From Daphnia carinata (lineage: Eukaryota; Arthropoda; Branchiopoda; Diplostraca; Daphniidae): a DNA stretch of 64,000 nt. The notes under the pieces were generated by a model, which saw only the letters and a list, made by a program, of their open reading frames with translations, was not told where the DNA came from and ran no database searches. Position numbers and translations under genes: made by a program. Numbering within the stretch: position 1 is the stretch's first letter; every line of letters starts with the position of its first letter. The stretch is from NCBI RefSeq assembly GCF_022539665.2, contig NC_081333.1:124001-188000 (forward strand). The letters run 5' to 3'. This document shows, piece by piece, positions 12,301 through 24,500 of this stretch.

Positions 12301-13700
12301 ATGAGGCCGAAAAATTGCACATGACCCAACATCAACATGTGGCCTCATCTAGTGCTGCCGCCGTGGCAGCAGCGGCACAACATGAAGCGTCGGCTGCTGC
12401 AGCTGATACACAAGCATTTCTTCATCACGTGGCTGAAGCTGTTGCTGCGGCAGTCGGTAGCGAAGAAGATGGAAGTGCATCAGTTTACGAATTTGGTAAA
12501 ATTGAGTCATTTCATAGAAAAAAGTTTACATTAATAACATTCTATTGCTAGTCAACGATACTCTGGCCGAAGCGCTCAGCGCTGCTATCGAAGTCAAGAG
12601 TAAGGAAAAAACAAATTTATGGGAATTGACGGGTAATGTCTCGTGTGGGCGCCATATTTTCCTCGGCGAACTCATTATGAAAGCGGCACCCTTTCTCTAT
12701 CCCTTCTTAATTGAGTATTCCCTCATTGGTGCTGGTGTCCTCTACGTCATTTGGGCTAACATAGGACTCAACCCAAAGTATTAAATTTGTTAAATTCATC
12801 GACAAAGTACACCTTTAATGAAATGTTGTGTAACATCAGGTACAAGACAGAGGAGAATGACAATGAGGATTCAACCTGGAACAGCAAATCTCGTCAATTG
12901 AGAGTTGACTGTGTTGGAGCTTCAAAAGGTCTTTTTATGGGCCTTTTTGTCTTGACGGCCGCCCTTCTCTGTCTTATCCTCTTCTTCATATTTGCACCAC
13001 AACGGCAATTTCATCGTCTAGGATTGTTTTTGGCCGATTCGGCTCATTTGTCGCTACTTGTTTTCTCACTCTGTGCCATGGCAATTGGCTCCTACAGGTC
13101 AGTTTTATGTTAAACATTTTTTTTTTTGCATACTCGATTAATTTATCGTTTCCTTTTTAAAAACATAGAGCCCGACATCTCCATTTCCATTCCGAACATA
13201 TGGAAGAGCTGGGCAGCATTTTACTTCGCGTCTCTGCCCTGGGTATTTTTGCGTACTCCGTCTTCTCCATGATTGCTGGAGCATTTGCAAATCAAGAGAC
13301 GGACGAGCCGCCCGTCTTGGTCTTCATCAACGGCCTCCTGTCAGTAGTTGAAGTAACTATGCAGATGCTCTTCATTTCGGATATGTCTAGACGACGAGTC
13401 AACACAATGGAGCAGGACCGAGAGAAACCCGGCCGACAAGCCGTCACTTTTTTGTTGATCACCAATTTAACTCTGTGGCTGGTCTACACATTTGAAATGC
13501 AAAAAGTCGAGGCCAATCCGGTCCAGCTCAATTTTTACGGTTTCCTCCCTTGGGCCATCGTGCAGCGCATCACTCTACCGCTTTGCATTTTCTACCGTTT
13601 CCACTCGGCCATTGTCTACGCCGAAATATGGAAGAATTCGTACCGATATCATGGGCCTTCCTTTGAGGAAGCCATGCCACAACAGTATATTATATCTTGA
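9336..13700 (+). CDS. Otopetrin-family proton channel, copy 1
   Basis: Otopetrins are plasma-membrane proton-selective channels with 12 membrane segments in two pseudo-repeats, used in acid sensing. Exons: 9336-10411, 10479-10593, 11307-12104, 12165-12495, 12552-12777, 12840-13097, 13169-13700. Total 3336 nt, 1111 residues, all phases consistent. Signatures: GTMIYDGLEFGAFLEV (exon 3), NIHKFKAIARFGLMHC (exon 4), WELTGNVSCGR and FLYPFLIEYSLIGAGVLYV (exon 5), and the C-terminal membrane helices in exon 7. Residues 1-358 form a long Ser-, Ala- and Gln-rich tail, probably cytosolic and disordered, with conserved islands at about 77-92 and 192-210. Hydrophilic loops in exons 3 and 4 contain His clusters. 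The start MNEELLP matches MDEELLP of the second copy. Intron 1 has an unusual GTCTGG donor but sits at exactly the same codon as in copy 2. Confidence 0.95.
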
Positions 13701-14188
13701 GGGAGTTCTTTCCTTTCTTTGTGTTGTCATTTTCACTTTTTCCAAGATATGTTTTCGCCCGATTTTGCTTAATGACGATGCAAAAGCCAACATATTTAAA
13801 CTATCGCCAAATATTGTCTTTGGGGTGAATTTTTGTATGCAAAGTTGAATACTTAAGCCAAGGCCTATATTCAACATTGCTATGCAATCAGTGAAATGAT
13901 TATGGTTGGATAATTATTGGGTAGGAGGACCTGTGTATAAAAATGGAAAGACAGGACAGGTGCATCTGTTGCCTACGTGCTAGACTGTTATTCGAAATAG
14001 AGCCACTGTATAATATTTGAATATCCGTGACAAAAAAATTTCCTCGTCAGACAATGCCGGATTACCCCCAATTTCGATTCAGTAATAACTTATTAATAGA
14101 AAATCTAACATCTCTCTCAATACACTGAGAAAGGTAATAACTGGAGGTTACGGTTTCATTATTTGTGACGTGAACTTTAAATGTGGAT

Positions 14189-14194
14189 AATAAA
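14189..14194 (+). promoter_or_regulatory. Candidate poly(A) signal of otopetrin copy 1
   Basis: AATAAA about 490 bp after the stop codon and just before the repeat-rich block starts. Position and orientation fit the otopetrin transcript. No other AATAAA was noticed between the stop and this point. Confidence 0.35.
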
Positions 14195-14229
14195 AGAACG
14201 TCATGAAACAAATTTTGTTTCTATGTTTT

Positions 14230-15250
14230 ATTTATTTAAGGACCATAGGAAATGTAAGCAAACATGACTATGTTTGAAAAAGTAAGAGAAAAGTAATTTT
14301 CCAAAATTCGAAAAAGCGGGAAGGCAATAGCCTTCCAACTTTTGTCAAAATCTATGGCAATCCGTTTAACCCGTAATAAAAATAAAAAATATTGTCCTTT
14401 TTTCCTCTTTTACTGCTATCGCCATCTACCGGTAACATTTGTAGTTATAAATGGGCCTAGATAATCGGGCTTGAAATATTTTACATTACTCCAAAACTAT
14501 AAAGTGTACGTAAAAACAAATTCCATTTTCGTATTCCTTGGTTAATTTTGAATCAGAATCATCTATAGTTATCTAGATTTAATGCTATTATTTTTTAATA
14601 GGTAAAAATTTTAAGCCCGACAATATAAGCCCGTTATTTTTTAATTGTTTTTTATGTTTTATTCAAAAACTATGAGTCCCACGAGAAAACAACCCTCATA
14701 TTCGTGATGCCCGTTTAATTCTGCATCGAAACCATGTATTTAACGCGAAATCTAAAGTTTTGCCAAAATTGAAAAAATGAGAAGGCTATAGCCTTCCCAC
14801 TTTTCCAATTTTCTTCAAATTCTAGATTTCATTAAAAATACATTATTCCGATTCGTAATTGATCGCTGATCACGAAAATGGGGTATATTTTTATATTAGG
14901 CTTCTACTTTTTGAAATAACCATAAAAAACAGAAAGTCGGGCTTATTTAGTCAGGCTTATTTAGTCGGGCTTAAATTTTTTTTCGGTCAGTGTATCTAGA
15001 GAATTAACTAGAAATATGACCGGTAGATAGCGATACCAGTAAAACAGAAAAAAAGGCCAATTATTTTATTTTTATTTTGGGTATTGCCATACGCCATAGC
15101 CTATGGCAATCCGTTTTACCCCAAATAAAAAAATATCGGCCTTTTTTTCTGTTTCCCTATGGCAACCCGTTTTACCCCCCCCAAAAAAAAAATATCGGCC
15201 TTTTTTCTGTTTCACTGCTCTCGCCATCTCCCGGTCAGATTTGTAGGTAA
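14230..15250. repeat. Dispersed repeat block with GAAGGCTATAGCCTTC palindrome
   Basis: Contains the 16-bp palindrome at 14781-14796 and a one-mismatch version at 14320-14335, flanked by AAAAGTG/CACTTTT-type arms. Segments around 14470-14640 and 14650-14890 reappear as reverse complements at about 19775-19930 and 19090-19400. Copies of the motif AGTCGGGCTTA or its complement punctuate the block. A local tandem duplication of period 56 starts at 15102 and 15158. No transposase-like frame is visible, so this is a non-autonomous or satellite-derived repeat. Confidence 0.8.
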
Positions 15251-17317
15251 TTCTCTACATACCAAATTTTTCTGCTGCATCATGCTAGCGCAGTAGCGTA
15301 CAGTACTTTGCGGTTGCTAGACGTCGTCAGTCTATTTCGTCACACTGTGGTTTCACCCCATCTGTCATTTGTACCAATTGTAGATATTGTCCATAACAAG
15401 TCTTCATGTTTACATTCTTGCCAGTGGTGCTGATACTTTTTTTTATCACAACTGCTTGTTTCAGCTGTTCCAAGTGAGGCATTACTTATGCAAGTACTTA
15501 AAGAGGGCTGACCATTACAAAAGAAGAGCTCATCGCGGTATGTTATGAAATGAATAGATTTTTAAAGAAAGAAAACTTTTAACCTCCCCTATTCCTCATA
15601 GATGCTGTGATGATATGTTTGCAAAACTGGAAAAAATTCTGTGCTATGGTGGCCTTAAGTATGTGCCCAACATTTTGAAAAATGTGAACAGCAAAAACAG
15701 TTGGTCAGAATTCCAAACGTCAAAAGCACTTATTTCTGGAAAATTAGTTAATCTACATCCTGATTTTCTGCTGTTCCATCAGTCACTATGCAGTGTGTTT
15801 GGACAATGGAAGCATTCTTGAATCAGACTGCTTCAATTTATATAGAAAATGTACTGCTTGCCATGCCCTGTGACCAACTTCACAGGACTACGTTGTAAGT
15901 TAGTATCACTTTACAAAGCCGAATAGGTGTAACCAAATGCAATTTTGTAAATTTTTTATACAGAATTATTTTACTGCTTTGTTTCATTGTACAGCAAATT
16001 TAGATTACATGGCTAGTATGAAAGAGATCAAGTATATTACCGAAATTGGCAATTTCCCTTTGCGACATCCGAACTCCTCAGTCTGTCATTCTGATGCAGG
16101 GGTCCTGAAAGAAGTTGGAACATTTTGAACCATCTCATCCAATAAGTCTGTCTCTTTCCTTGTGCCTGGAAACCCATGATTACAACTAATTAAAATTCCA
16201 TTTATTGTATTATTTGCATAGGTATTAGAAAATAGGTAGTCGCTTAATGATTAGTTTCTGCGCTGCCCGTCAACTTACCACCCAAGCAAGCACTATGTCT
16301 GTCAAACCATTAGCTGAATACAGTTAATACCAGTAGTTCACCAAAACAAGAGGTAAAGAAGGATTGCACCGATCCTTATTGAATATGTATTGATAGGCAA
16401 ACATTTAAAAATTGATTCATGTTTCGTTTTCTTTAAATAGGTTAGGAATCATACTGAATCAAAAGAGGTATCTAGTCGAACCAAATTTCATAATGATAAG
16501 GGTTGGAAGCCCGAAGGATCTTTGGAAAAATGCTTCCTGACCATTACCTTCAGTCGTTGCTGCCGCCCGAAAACAAAGTATTAAAAGTTATATAAATTGA
16601 AGTGCATATCTGGGCTCCCTTCTTTTCTGTGGCCCCGTTTCCCTTAAATTTTTAATAAGCCCGTAGGGGGTCATGCCCCTACTGTGATCAGCAGTAAACG
16701 GTTGTGAGTGCGCTGTCTGGAAAGGGGACGTGGATGTTCTCATGGTCCGATGATATCATTGGAGGGCTGTGGGGGCTACCCAAAAATCCGAATTAACAGT
16801 TAATCGCTCACGTAAAAGCTTGTCCGCGACCTTCGCTCTTCTTCCGGCTTCTCTTAGCCACGCACCGGGTAATCTCCCCGGTGAGTCAACTGAGGTAGTG
16901 TCTCCCCCTACCTTGGTTGACAGCAACTTTGAAATCGACTATTTTGTCCTTTCAAAGTTGCAAGTCTTTAAATTGTACCGAATATTGTCAATAAAAATTC
17001 TTAAAAAAAAAATTATTTATCTTATCGTTTTTACTGTCATGGAGTTGCTCTGCATCTTTCACAATGGTGAACATTTCCTTGTTTATGTTGCAATGATTGA
17101 CGTATACGTTATACTTTCAATTTTTGCTGTTTCCAATTATCGGAGAATATTTCGTATGTTTTTGTTCGTTGTTACATGACTTTATTGTTTATGGAACGAT
17201 GCACTTCAATCTCACTACATGGAGATCCCACAACTATTAGTGCATTAATGATATTGAATAGTATACACACATTGTATTTAACATTGTGAGTTATTTATAT
17301 TTATTTCATTGCATTTT
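15251..17317. other. Low-information stretch with weak open frames
   Basis: Two short open frames at 15615-15821 and 15937-16128 and a longer one at 16769-17179 show no recognisable domain. Possible splicing around 15540-15600 leads into a frame with an immediate upstream stop. No gene can be supported from the sequence alone. Confidence 0.5.
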
Positions 17318-17387
17318 GACTCTTTAAGGGATTGAACCTTTGACTTCTGGCGTGCGACGCCGATGCTCAACCATAGAGCCATGAGTC
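17318..17387 (-). tRNA. tRNA-like sequence (probable pseudogene or SINE head)
   Basis: On the minus strand the 70 bases fold as a degenerate cloverleaf. Six of seven acceptor pairs form (GACTCAT with AAGAGTC), the D stem is GCTC/GAGC, and the T arm carries the loop TTCAATC on four of five pairs. The anticodon stem has one mismatch and a wobble. The loop would place CGC (Ala) at the anticodon. The missing G3:U70 pair and weak anticodon stem argue against a functional alanine tRNA. Confidence 0.3.
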
Positions 17388-17578
17388 TTGTAAAATAACT
17401 AACAATTTTTCCATGTCTTTTGAAGGAAACCTATTTGCACTTGTAATAATATTGTTGTGCGTCCCAACGCAATCTAATATTTCCGTATCGGAATGTCACT
17501 TATAAATACAATAGAGTAATTCTTTTTTTGTACAAAGAAATATTGTCTACAGCGGGACCCATGACTCAAACCTCTTGC

Positions 17579-17650
17579 ACATAGGGTCCAGACGTGACTC
17601 GAACTCTTGACTTTCTATCACCATAGTCAGACGCTCTACCTCAGAGCTAT
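17579..17650 (-). repeat. tRNA-derived relic
   Basis: The minus strand shows a D-arm (GCTC TGAGGTA GAGC) and a B-box-like GAGTTCGAGTC, in the right order for an RNA polymerase III internal promoter. Acceptor and anticodon stems do not pair well. It lies about 200 bp from the other tRNA-like sequence, in the same orientation, suggesting SINE remnants. Confidence 0.25.
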
Positions 17651-18006
17651 CAGTATTACATTACTTCCCGTAGCGTGCTAATACGATTCAGCGTAACGTA
17701 AAATAAGAAAAAGTCGGGCTTATTTTTAAACCTGACTGTACATCAGATGGCCGTGCATGATAAGGTTAAAATAATAGTATGTGGTATATCTTCATGCTAT
17801 GATCTATATTTACCAGGTATATCTTCCCATTAGCGTGATACATAATGCTAGTAGTCTCTGTTAACTAAGTACATCAATAAACCAACAGTAAAATAACAAA
17901 ACAAGCACGAAAGAAGCCACTACACCATTTCATATATGATCAAAATGCTTAAAATAATTGGCGTATTAATGTTCATTTTTTAGTTTTTGCGAAGTTGAAA
18001 AAAAAA

Positions 18007-18310
18007 ATTACCGGAAGTGACCGGAAGTAGGCTATATCTCCAGAAATACTGGACCCACAACAAAACGAATGTGATTTTCGTGATCCTCGTGAAATTTAAA
18101 GTGTGTCTGACCTATTTTGACCTGTTTTTTGCGAAAAGTCCAATTTGGCCAAAATCGCGATTTTTCCTGAACTATAGTTCAGGGAAATTTGCGATTTTTG
18201 ACGATTTTCGGGTATCTTCTACTGACACATGGATTCGACCCCAAATTTCACGAGGATTACGAAAATGTGGTTCTTTTTCCATTCAGACCAACAGATAGTG
18301 GGTTATTAAG
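18007..18310. repeat. Fold-back (MITE-like) element centred on an 18-bp palindrome
   Basis: The perfect palindrome CCTGAACTATAGTTCAGG occupies 18166-18183. Outside it, the left arm (about 18070-18105) and right arm (about 18240-18270) are inverted copies around AAATTTCACGAGGAT. CCGGAAGT repeats lie near both ends. The layout is that of a non-autonomous fold-back element or an inverted dimer of a satellite. Confidence 0.6.
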
Positions 18311-19059
18311 CAATTTCAAACCGGAAGTTATACCGAAAGTTAAAATTTCGAAAATTTAAAAAATGAACTATGTTCTCGTTTACAAAGTACACAAGATCTG
18401 CATAGTTTCAGTCGTAAACTATAGCTAATGAACATAACATGGCCTTTCAAAGTTCGTAAAGTTCAATTTTCAGGCACGACATGTATACCACTTCAAAGCA
18501 CTACCACACACATAATAATGGAAGCAAATGTTTCAAGCCATCCCCTTAATTTGATAGCCATCAGAATTACGGCCATGGTGAAACAGATACGGTTATGAGC
18601 AGAAAAAAGTAAACAGGAGATCCAATTCTTGCGGAACATTGATAGCAAATAGCACATCTTGTTAGAATTTCTTGAAGGTTTATTCCAATAAAAACTGGCC
18701 TATAAACTTAAAATCTTCTGTTACAGACTGTAAATATTTTGTTGCATTGAGAAATGAATGCTACCACGCTTGTAACAATGGCTTTATCCAGAATGATACA
18801 ACATGAGACCTGGTTTTCCAAAAGTACGTTAATATTACCTTGTTCTATGCCAAACAGCTTACATTTTGTGTTGGTAACGAAGCAGGGTAAAATTTGCACA
18901 TCAATAATAGGGGTGGAGGTAAAAACAACAAGCTATTCCGACGAAGTAAACTGACACACACGCTTTCAACGTAACAACAAAGTAATCAATGAGAATCAAA
19001 TGTCAAAAAATAGTTTTGATTTCAGCCGCTAGATGCTGGTGAACTTGCAGTGCCCGTCC

Positions 19060-21110
19060 GCTGGAAATTTATGTTCGGCCAGCTTTTAAAATAAGCCCGA
19101 CTTTCTGTTTTTTACGGTTAATTCAAAAACTAGAAGCCTGACATAAAACTATACCCCATTTTCGTGATCAGCGATCTATTTCGAATCGGAATAATGTATT
19201 TTTAATGAAATCTAGGATTTGAAGAAAATTGGAAAAGTGAGAAGGCTATAGCCTTCTTACTTTTTCAATTTTGGCAAAATTTTAGATTTCGCTTTAAATA
19301 CACGGTTTCGATGCAGAATTGAACGGGCATCACGAATATGAGGATTGTTTTCTCGTGGGACCTATAGTTTTTGAATAAAACGTAAAAAACGGTGAAGTTG
19401 GGTCTAAAAAAATAAGCCCGACTAAAAAAATAAGTCCGACTTTATCTTTAAATGACGATTTTTTCAAAAACGGCTTACATGACAAAAAAACAAATGGCTT
19501 TTTCTGAATCAGCGTTAAAATTGGGTTATACTGTGTGATTTTCTTTGCATTCCGAGAGATTTCGATTTTTTTTCAGATTTTGACAAAAGTGGGAAGGCTA
19601 TACCCTTCTCACTTTTTCAATTTTGGCAAAATTTTAGATTTCGCTTTAAATACATGCTTTCGATGCCGAATTGAACGGGCATCACGAATATGAGGGTTGT
19701 TTTCTCGTGGGCCTCATAGTTTTTGAATAAAACGTAGAAAACGGTAATGGTTTGGTTAAAAAATAAGGCCGGGCTTATTTTGTCGGGCTTAAAATTTTTT
19801 CCTATTAAAAAATAATAGCATTAAATCTAGATAACTATAGATGATTCTGATTCAAAATTAACCAAGGAACACGAAAATAGAATTTCTTTTTACGTAGAGT
19901 TTATAGCTTTGGAGTAATCTAAAATATAAAATTAATGTGTGTGCGAATCGAAACCATTACTAGCGCGCCAGTACGCTACAGCGCTAGTGTGACACATTAA
20001 ACTTCTTTGATTATTCAAAAACCATGAATTCTACGTAAAAACAAATTTCATTTTCGTGTTTTTTGTTAAATTTCAAATCAGAATCATGTATAGTTATTTA
20101 GATTTAATTACATTATTTTTTTAAATGGAAAAATTTTAAGCCCAACAAAATAAGCCCGACTTTCTATTTTTTTAATGGTTAATTAAAAAATTAAAAGCCT
20201 AATATAAAAATTTACCCTATTTTCGTGATCAGCGATCAATTTCGAATCGGAATAATGTATTTTTAACGAAATCTAGGATTTGACGAAAATTGAAAAAGTG
20301 AGAAGGCTATAGCCTTCCTACTTTTTCATTTTTGGCAAAATTTTAGATTTCGCTTTAAATACACGTTTTCGATGCAGAATTGAACGGGCATCACGAATCT
20401 GAGGGCTGTTTTCTCGTGGGACTCATAGTTTTTGAATAAAACGCAAAAAACGGTCAAAGTTGGGTCTAAAAAAATAAGCCCGACTAAAAAAATAAGACCG
20501 ACTTTATCTTTAAATGACGATTTTTTCAAAAACGGCTTACACGACAAAAAAACAAATGGCTTTTTCTGAATCACCGTTAAAATTGGGTTATACTGTGTGA
20601 TTTTCTTTGCATTCCGAGAGATTTCGATTTTTTCAGATTTTGACAAAAGTGGGAAGGCTATAGCCTTCTCACTTTTTCAATTTTGGCAAAATTTTAGATT
20701 TCGCTTTAAATACACGGTTTCGATGCAGAATTGAACGGACATCATGAATATGAGGGTTGTTTTCTCCTGCAACTCATAGTTTTTGAATAAAACGTAATAA
20801 ACGGTAAAAGTTGGGTTAAAAAACAAGCCCTGGCTTATGTTGTCTTATATAGTAATACAAAGTCGTTATTGTGTACTATTTTCACACCGCAACAAGCAAT
20901 AACGACTTTATATTACTCAAATATATTATTTCTACCTAAAACAAGTAACTATTTCTATTATTCCGCCATCTAACACCGATAGATGGCGGTAGATGTAAAA
21001 AAGAAAAAAGGGCGAAAAATTGCCATACAAAACAACCCTTATGAGTGTTAGTTTTTGCAGAAACAAATTTTAAGCCCGACTAAATAAGCCCGACTTTTCT
21101 TAGGCCTTGG
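19060..21110. repeat. Repeat block: four palindrome-centred units and TAAGCCCGACT motifs
   Basis: Palindromes sit at 19241-19256, 19593-19608 (one mismatch), 20302-20317 and 20653-20668, spaced about 352, 709 and 351 bp. Each is embedded in a longer imperfect inverted repeat with AAAATTG/CAATTTT and AAAAGTG/CACTTTT arms. Between the palindromes recur TAAGCCCGACT motifs and segments that match the 14.2-15.0 kb block in reverse. A hairpin with CCGCCATCTA/TAGATGGCGG arms lies at about 20965-20992. No protein-coding capacity is supported. Confidence 0.8.
20851..20917. other. Perfect-but-one hairpin, 21-bp arms
   Basis: Arms at 20851-20871 and 20897-20917 pair at 20 of 21 positions around a 25-base loop. 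It lies inside the repeat block, so it is more likely a tiny fold-back repeat than a microRNA gene. Confidence 0.45.
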
Positions 21111-21535
21111 GCGAGGCTTATTTTCGTCCCCTAGGAGTGGAAACTTCCCACTTGGATTGAATGAAACCCCCTCAGAAATAAATGAAAGATTTCGAAATTT
21201 TTCTTGGAAATCTTTATTGGTTACAAATTTTACATACGCATCCGTATAATTAACAAGCTTCTTCTCAAGGAAAAGTAGAATAATTGCTTCTGAAAAGGAA
21301 TTTGAGAGAAGCAGTGGTATTGATGCACGATTTAGAAGTCCCACGGTAAAGGTCATCGATTTCTTCGTAGGGCAGTGAGGACAAGGGCAGAATGCAAAAA
21401 TCAAACACGTAGTTTAAAGGGTCACCGTACATTTGGATGAAAATTGCAATTGAAACATCTTTTATTTTGACAGTATTTTTTTTTTTTTTAGGACCTACTT
21501 TTTTTTATTCGGTACCATTTAGGGGAATGGCCAAT

Positions 21536-24500
21536 TTAGGCGTTTTGGATGACGTCGTCGCTATCGAAGTCCTCGTCATTCCCATTGGATTCTTCAATAT
21601 TTTGATTAGCTAAATCAGAAATTTTACTTTCCTCCAACGCAAATTCAAGTACGGTGCTGGGCTACATTGAATGAAAATGGTGCGCACGAACATTAATTGT
21701 GTGCCATGGTAACATTTTAAAGTAATGTCATGTTGAATTGTTTGAAACTCGTGGCTCCAAGCAATTATCACTTACCCTGTTCCAAAGATTGACCATAAAT
21801 TTATCCTCGTTAACGTTTGTAGAATTTGTGGTGGAAAGCCAAGAACAATCATATCCTATTGCATGAATACCCCAAACATAAATTTGTTCCCAGTCCTGAA
21901 ATTAAAAAAAAGTGGGAGCGTGGAAAAAAATGGATCAGAGTTAAAGAATTGGTTTACTTTAGGCGTAGCATTGCGTGGTTATCTAAAATTATGATTAAAA
22001 CAACAATACTCTGAACAGCTGGTTTTTCTCACCTCCGCTGACCAAATAATTAATTTATCAAGGCTTCCTGCTGCAAGAAACCCACCATCGGATGAAAAGG
22101 CGAACGTATAATGAAAATCTACACATTCATCAGAAAGTCGTCGTGGCTTTTGTTCGTTTTCTAGCGGATTCCAAAGAAAAACACCATTGTAATGCGATGC
22201 ACTAAAAGAAAAAAAGAAAACCATCAGACAAAACTGGAACTGGCAATAGAAACACCAGACATGGATCTTACACCAATTCACAAAATGATTTTTTTAATTT
22301 AAAAATGCTAATCCGGCACAATCGGACTACTTTTCAATCGCGCATATTTATCCTCATTGAGCTGCTTACTTTTCGTTGATGACATTAACTTTGGCAGATC
22401 GTAGACCAGCTGGAAAGACTGTCAGATTCCTTTACAGGACTAGACAGGGAAACGGATTGAATTCGCGAATTCAATTGTTTTATTTTTTTGTGTTTTTCTT
22501 TCGTTTCTTTTTACGTATGCGTTTTGTTTAGCATCCGCTACCGAGTGACACGGTGTTCGTTAACCTCCAGGTTGACCTTACTGATATCAGAAAAACTTAT
22601 TTGACCTCGTATCCGCGCCCTCCCGTGGCTAGTAATTTTTAATTCAGTGGCACCGATTCAATGGATGATTCACGTTGAAAAGAATGGACGTGCAGTTTGC
22701 AAAATTCTTAATTCAAACAAACAATTTCGCAGAACTAAAATTTACGTTTCAATTAATTGACTTACTAAACAAAATTGAAGTTTTTGGTCGATTTCCTTGC
22801 CATTTCGATTCCGTCCTCTTCTTCCCCATTTCCTATGGGCGGGCGAAAAGCAAACGCTGCTATTTCCCCATCAATTAGCAGGTTATAAATGGGCTCATCA
22901 CGATCCAGGGACCAAATCTACCAAGAAAAAAAAAATACAATCAATAAAGCAAGTCAATCTCGACAAACCGAAGATATCTTCCATTTCATTTTGTCGCGTC
23001 AATAAACAAATTATTTACATTAATCCGGTCACCACCACCATTGGCCAAATATTGGGTCCTTTCATTCCATTCCAGATGATCACATTCACTGCCGTGTCTG
23101 AATTCTTTCACGAATCGCGTTGTTGTCAAATTGTTTTCATCCACTTCAAAAATCCGAATCCTTCCGTTAAGAGAAGACACGGCGATTCGATTTTCCGAAA
23201 TCCACTTCACAGCCTTAACCTTTTCACTGTCAATTGTGGTGATAACGTTGCCAGTTGATGAATCCGATACAAAAACTCGATTGGATCGCTGCACGAACAA
23301 TAGTGGCATGAAAGAAAATAAACAGAACAACCGTGATGAGAATTGCATCAGATTAATCGGCATAAAAAGTTCAGTTTCGCCTTTGCTGAAATGAGAACCT
23401 CCACATGTTCAGTTTATCGAAATGGGAAAATCGATTTCGGATTCGAGGAACAAATCGTTAATTGTAAACGTCAAATGGTAAATGCTTTATGATTCTAACA
23501 ATTTCTTCACAATTCAAACAGAATAGCGATGATGTTAATGGAAACTTCCAATGATCTGCAACAAATTCTAAATGTCGTCAGGTAAATCTTAAGCATTTCG
23601 CAACAAACAAATATTGACGTATTGTTGGCACAAAAATGGGCCAGAATTTCATGATGATGGGTCAATCAAAATTAATTTCCAACTTACCCGTCCAAAAGTA
23701 GCCAGCAAGTTGGGCTTTGTTGGATTCCATAAAATTCCAGTGACCTTTAGTTGCTTTTCAAAGAGAACATGGCACTCTGGGTAATTCCAAACAATAAGGC
23801 AATAGTCAACACTTCCAACAGCTATTTGTGTCCCATTAATCTAATTCAAGATTTTGCGATAAAGTTTCTCTTAGTTGTATGGAAAAATTATGTCTGTCTG
23901 TCCCTGATTTCGTAACCCGTAACATTTATGCGTAACAACCAGATCAAATAAACAATTTGTTAGAGGTCCATGTTTCCGTCCGAAATCAGGGATAATAAGT
24001 TAGCCGATAATCGACTTACATTCCATTTAAGTGATTCCACTTTTCCCCAATGGATGATCTCAGGTAGACAAATGACTTTCTTCTTCCAATTGGAAAACGG
24101 AATAGACGAATTTTCTGCAGTGTAAAATATCAACTCATGGTTACTGATACACGCAAAAATCGGCTCAGTGGGGTGGGAGCAGACGGCATACATGATGCTC
24201 CCAGCCATGTCAACGTGTCGCAATCGACATTGGATTTTTTCTAAAAAGAAATAACTAGATTAGAGTAATCAATTCATTTAAAATCAAACGCTTGAGTTTT
24301 TACCCTTTTTCTGGTACAACAAAATTGCTAGTTCTTTGATGACCTCAGGCAATCCAATCCTTTCTTTTTCTTTAAATTTAATCATAGACTCAATCAAACC
24401 AGCAAGGATTCTTCTGTTTACGTCGTCTGCCGCGAAATATTAAAAAAAAACTTTAAATACGTAAATTTGATAAAGAAGAGGGAATCTTTGCTGTTTCTAA

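Noticed and set aside
15480-15821. Possible two-exon gene around a GTATGT donor and CATAG acceptor
   Set aside because: The frame needed to join the exons has a stop just upstream, leaving only a few codons.
21098-21115. TGGGCGAGGCTTAT word shared with U1 snRNA
   Set aside because: Only about 14 bases match; no 5' splice-site-pairing end, Sm site or stem structure follows.
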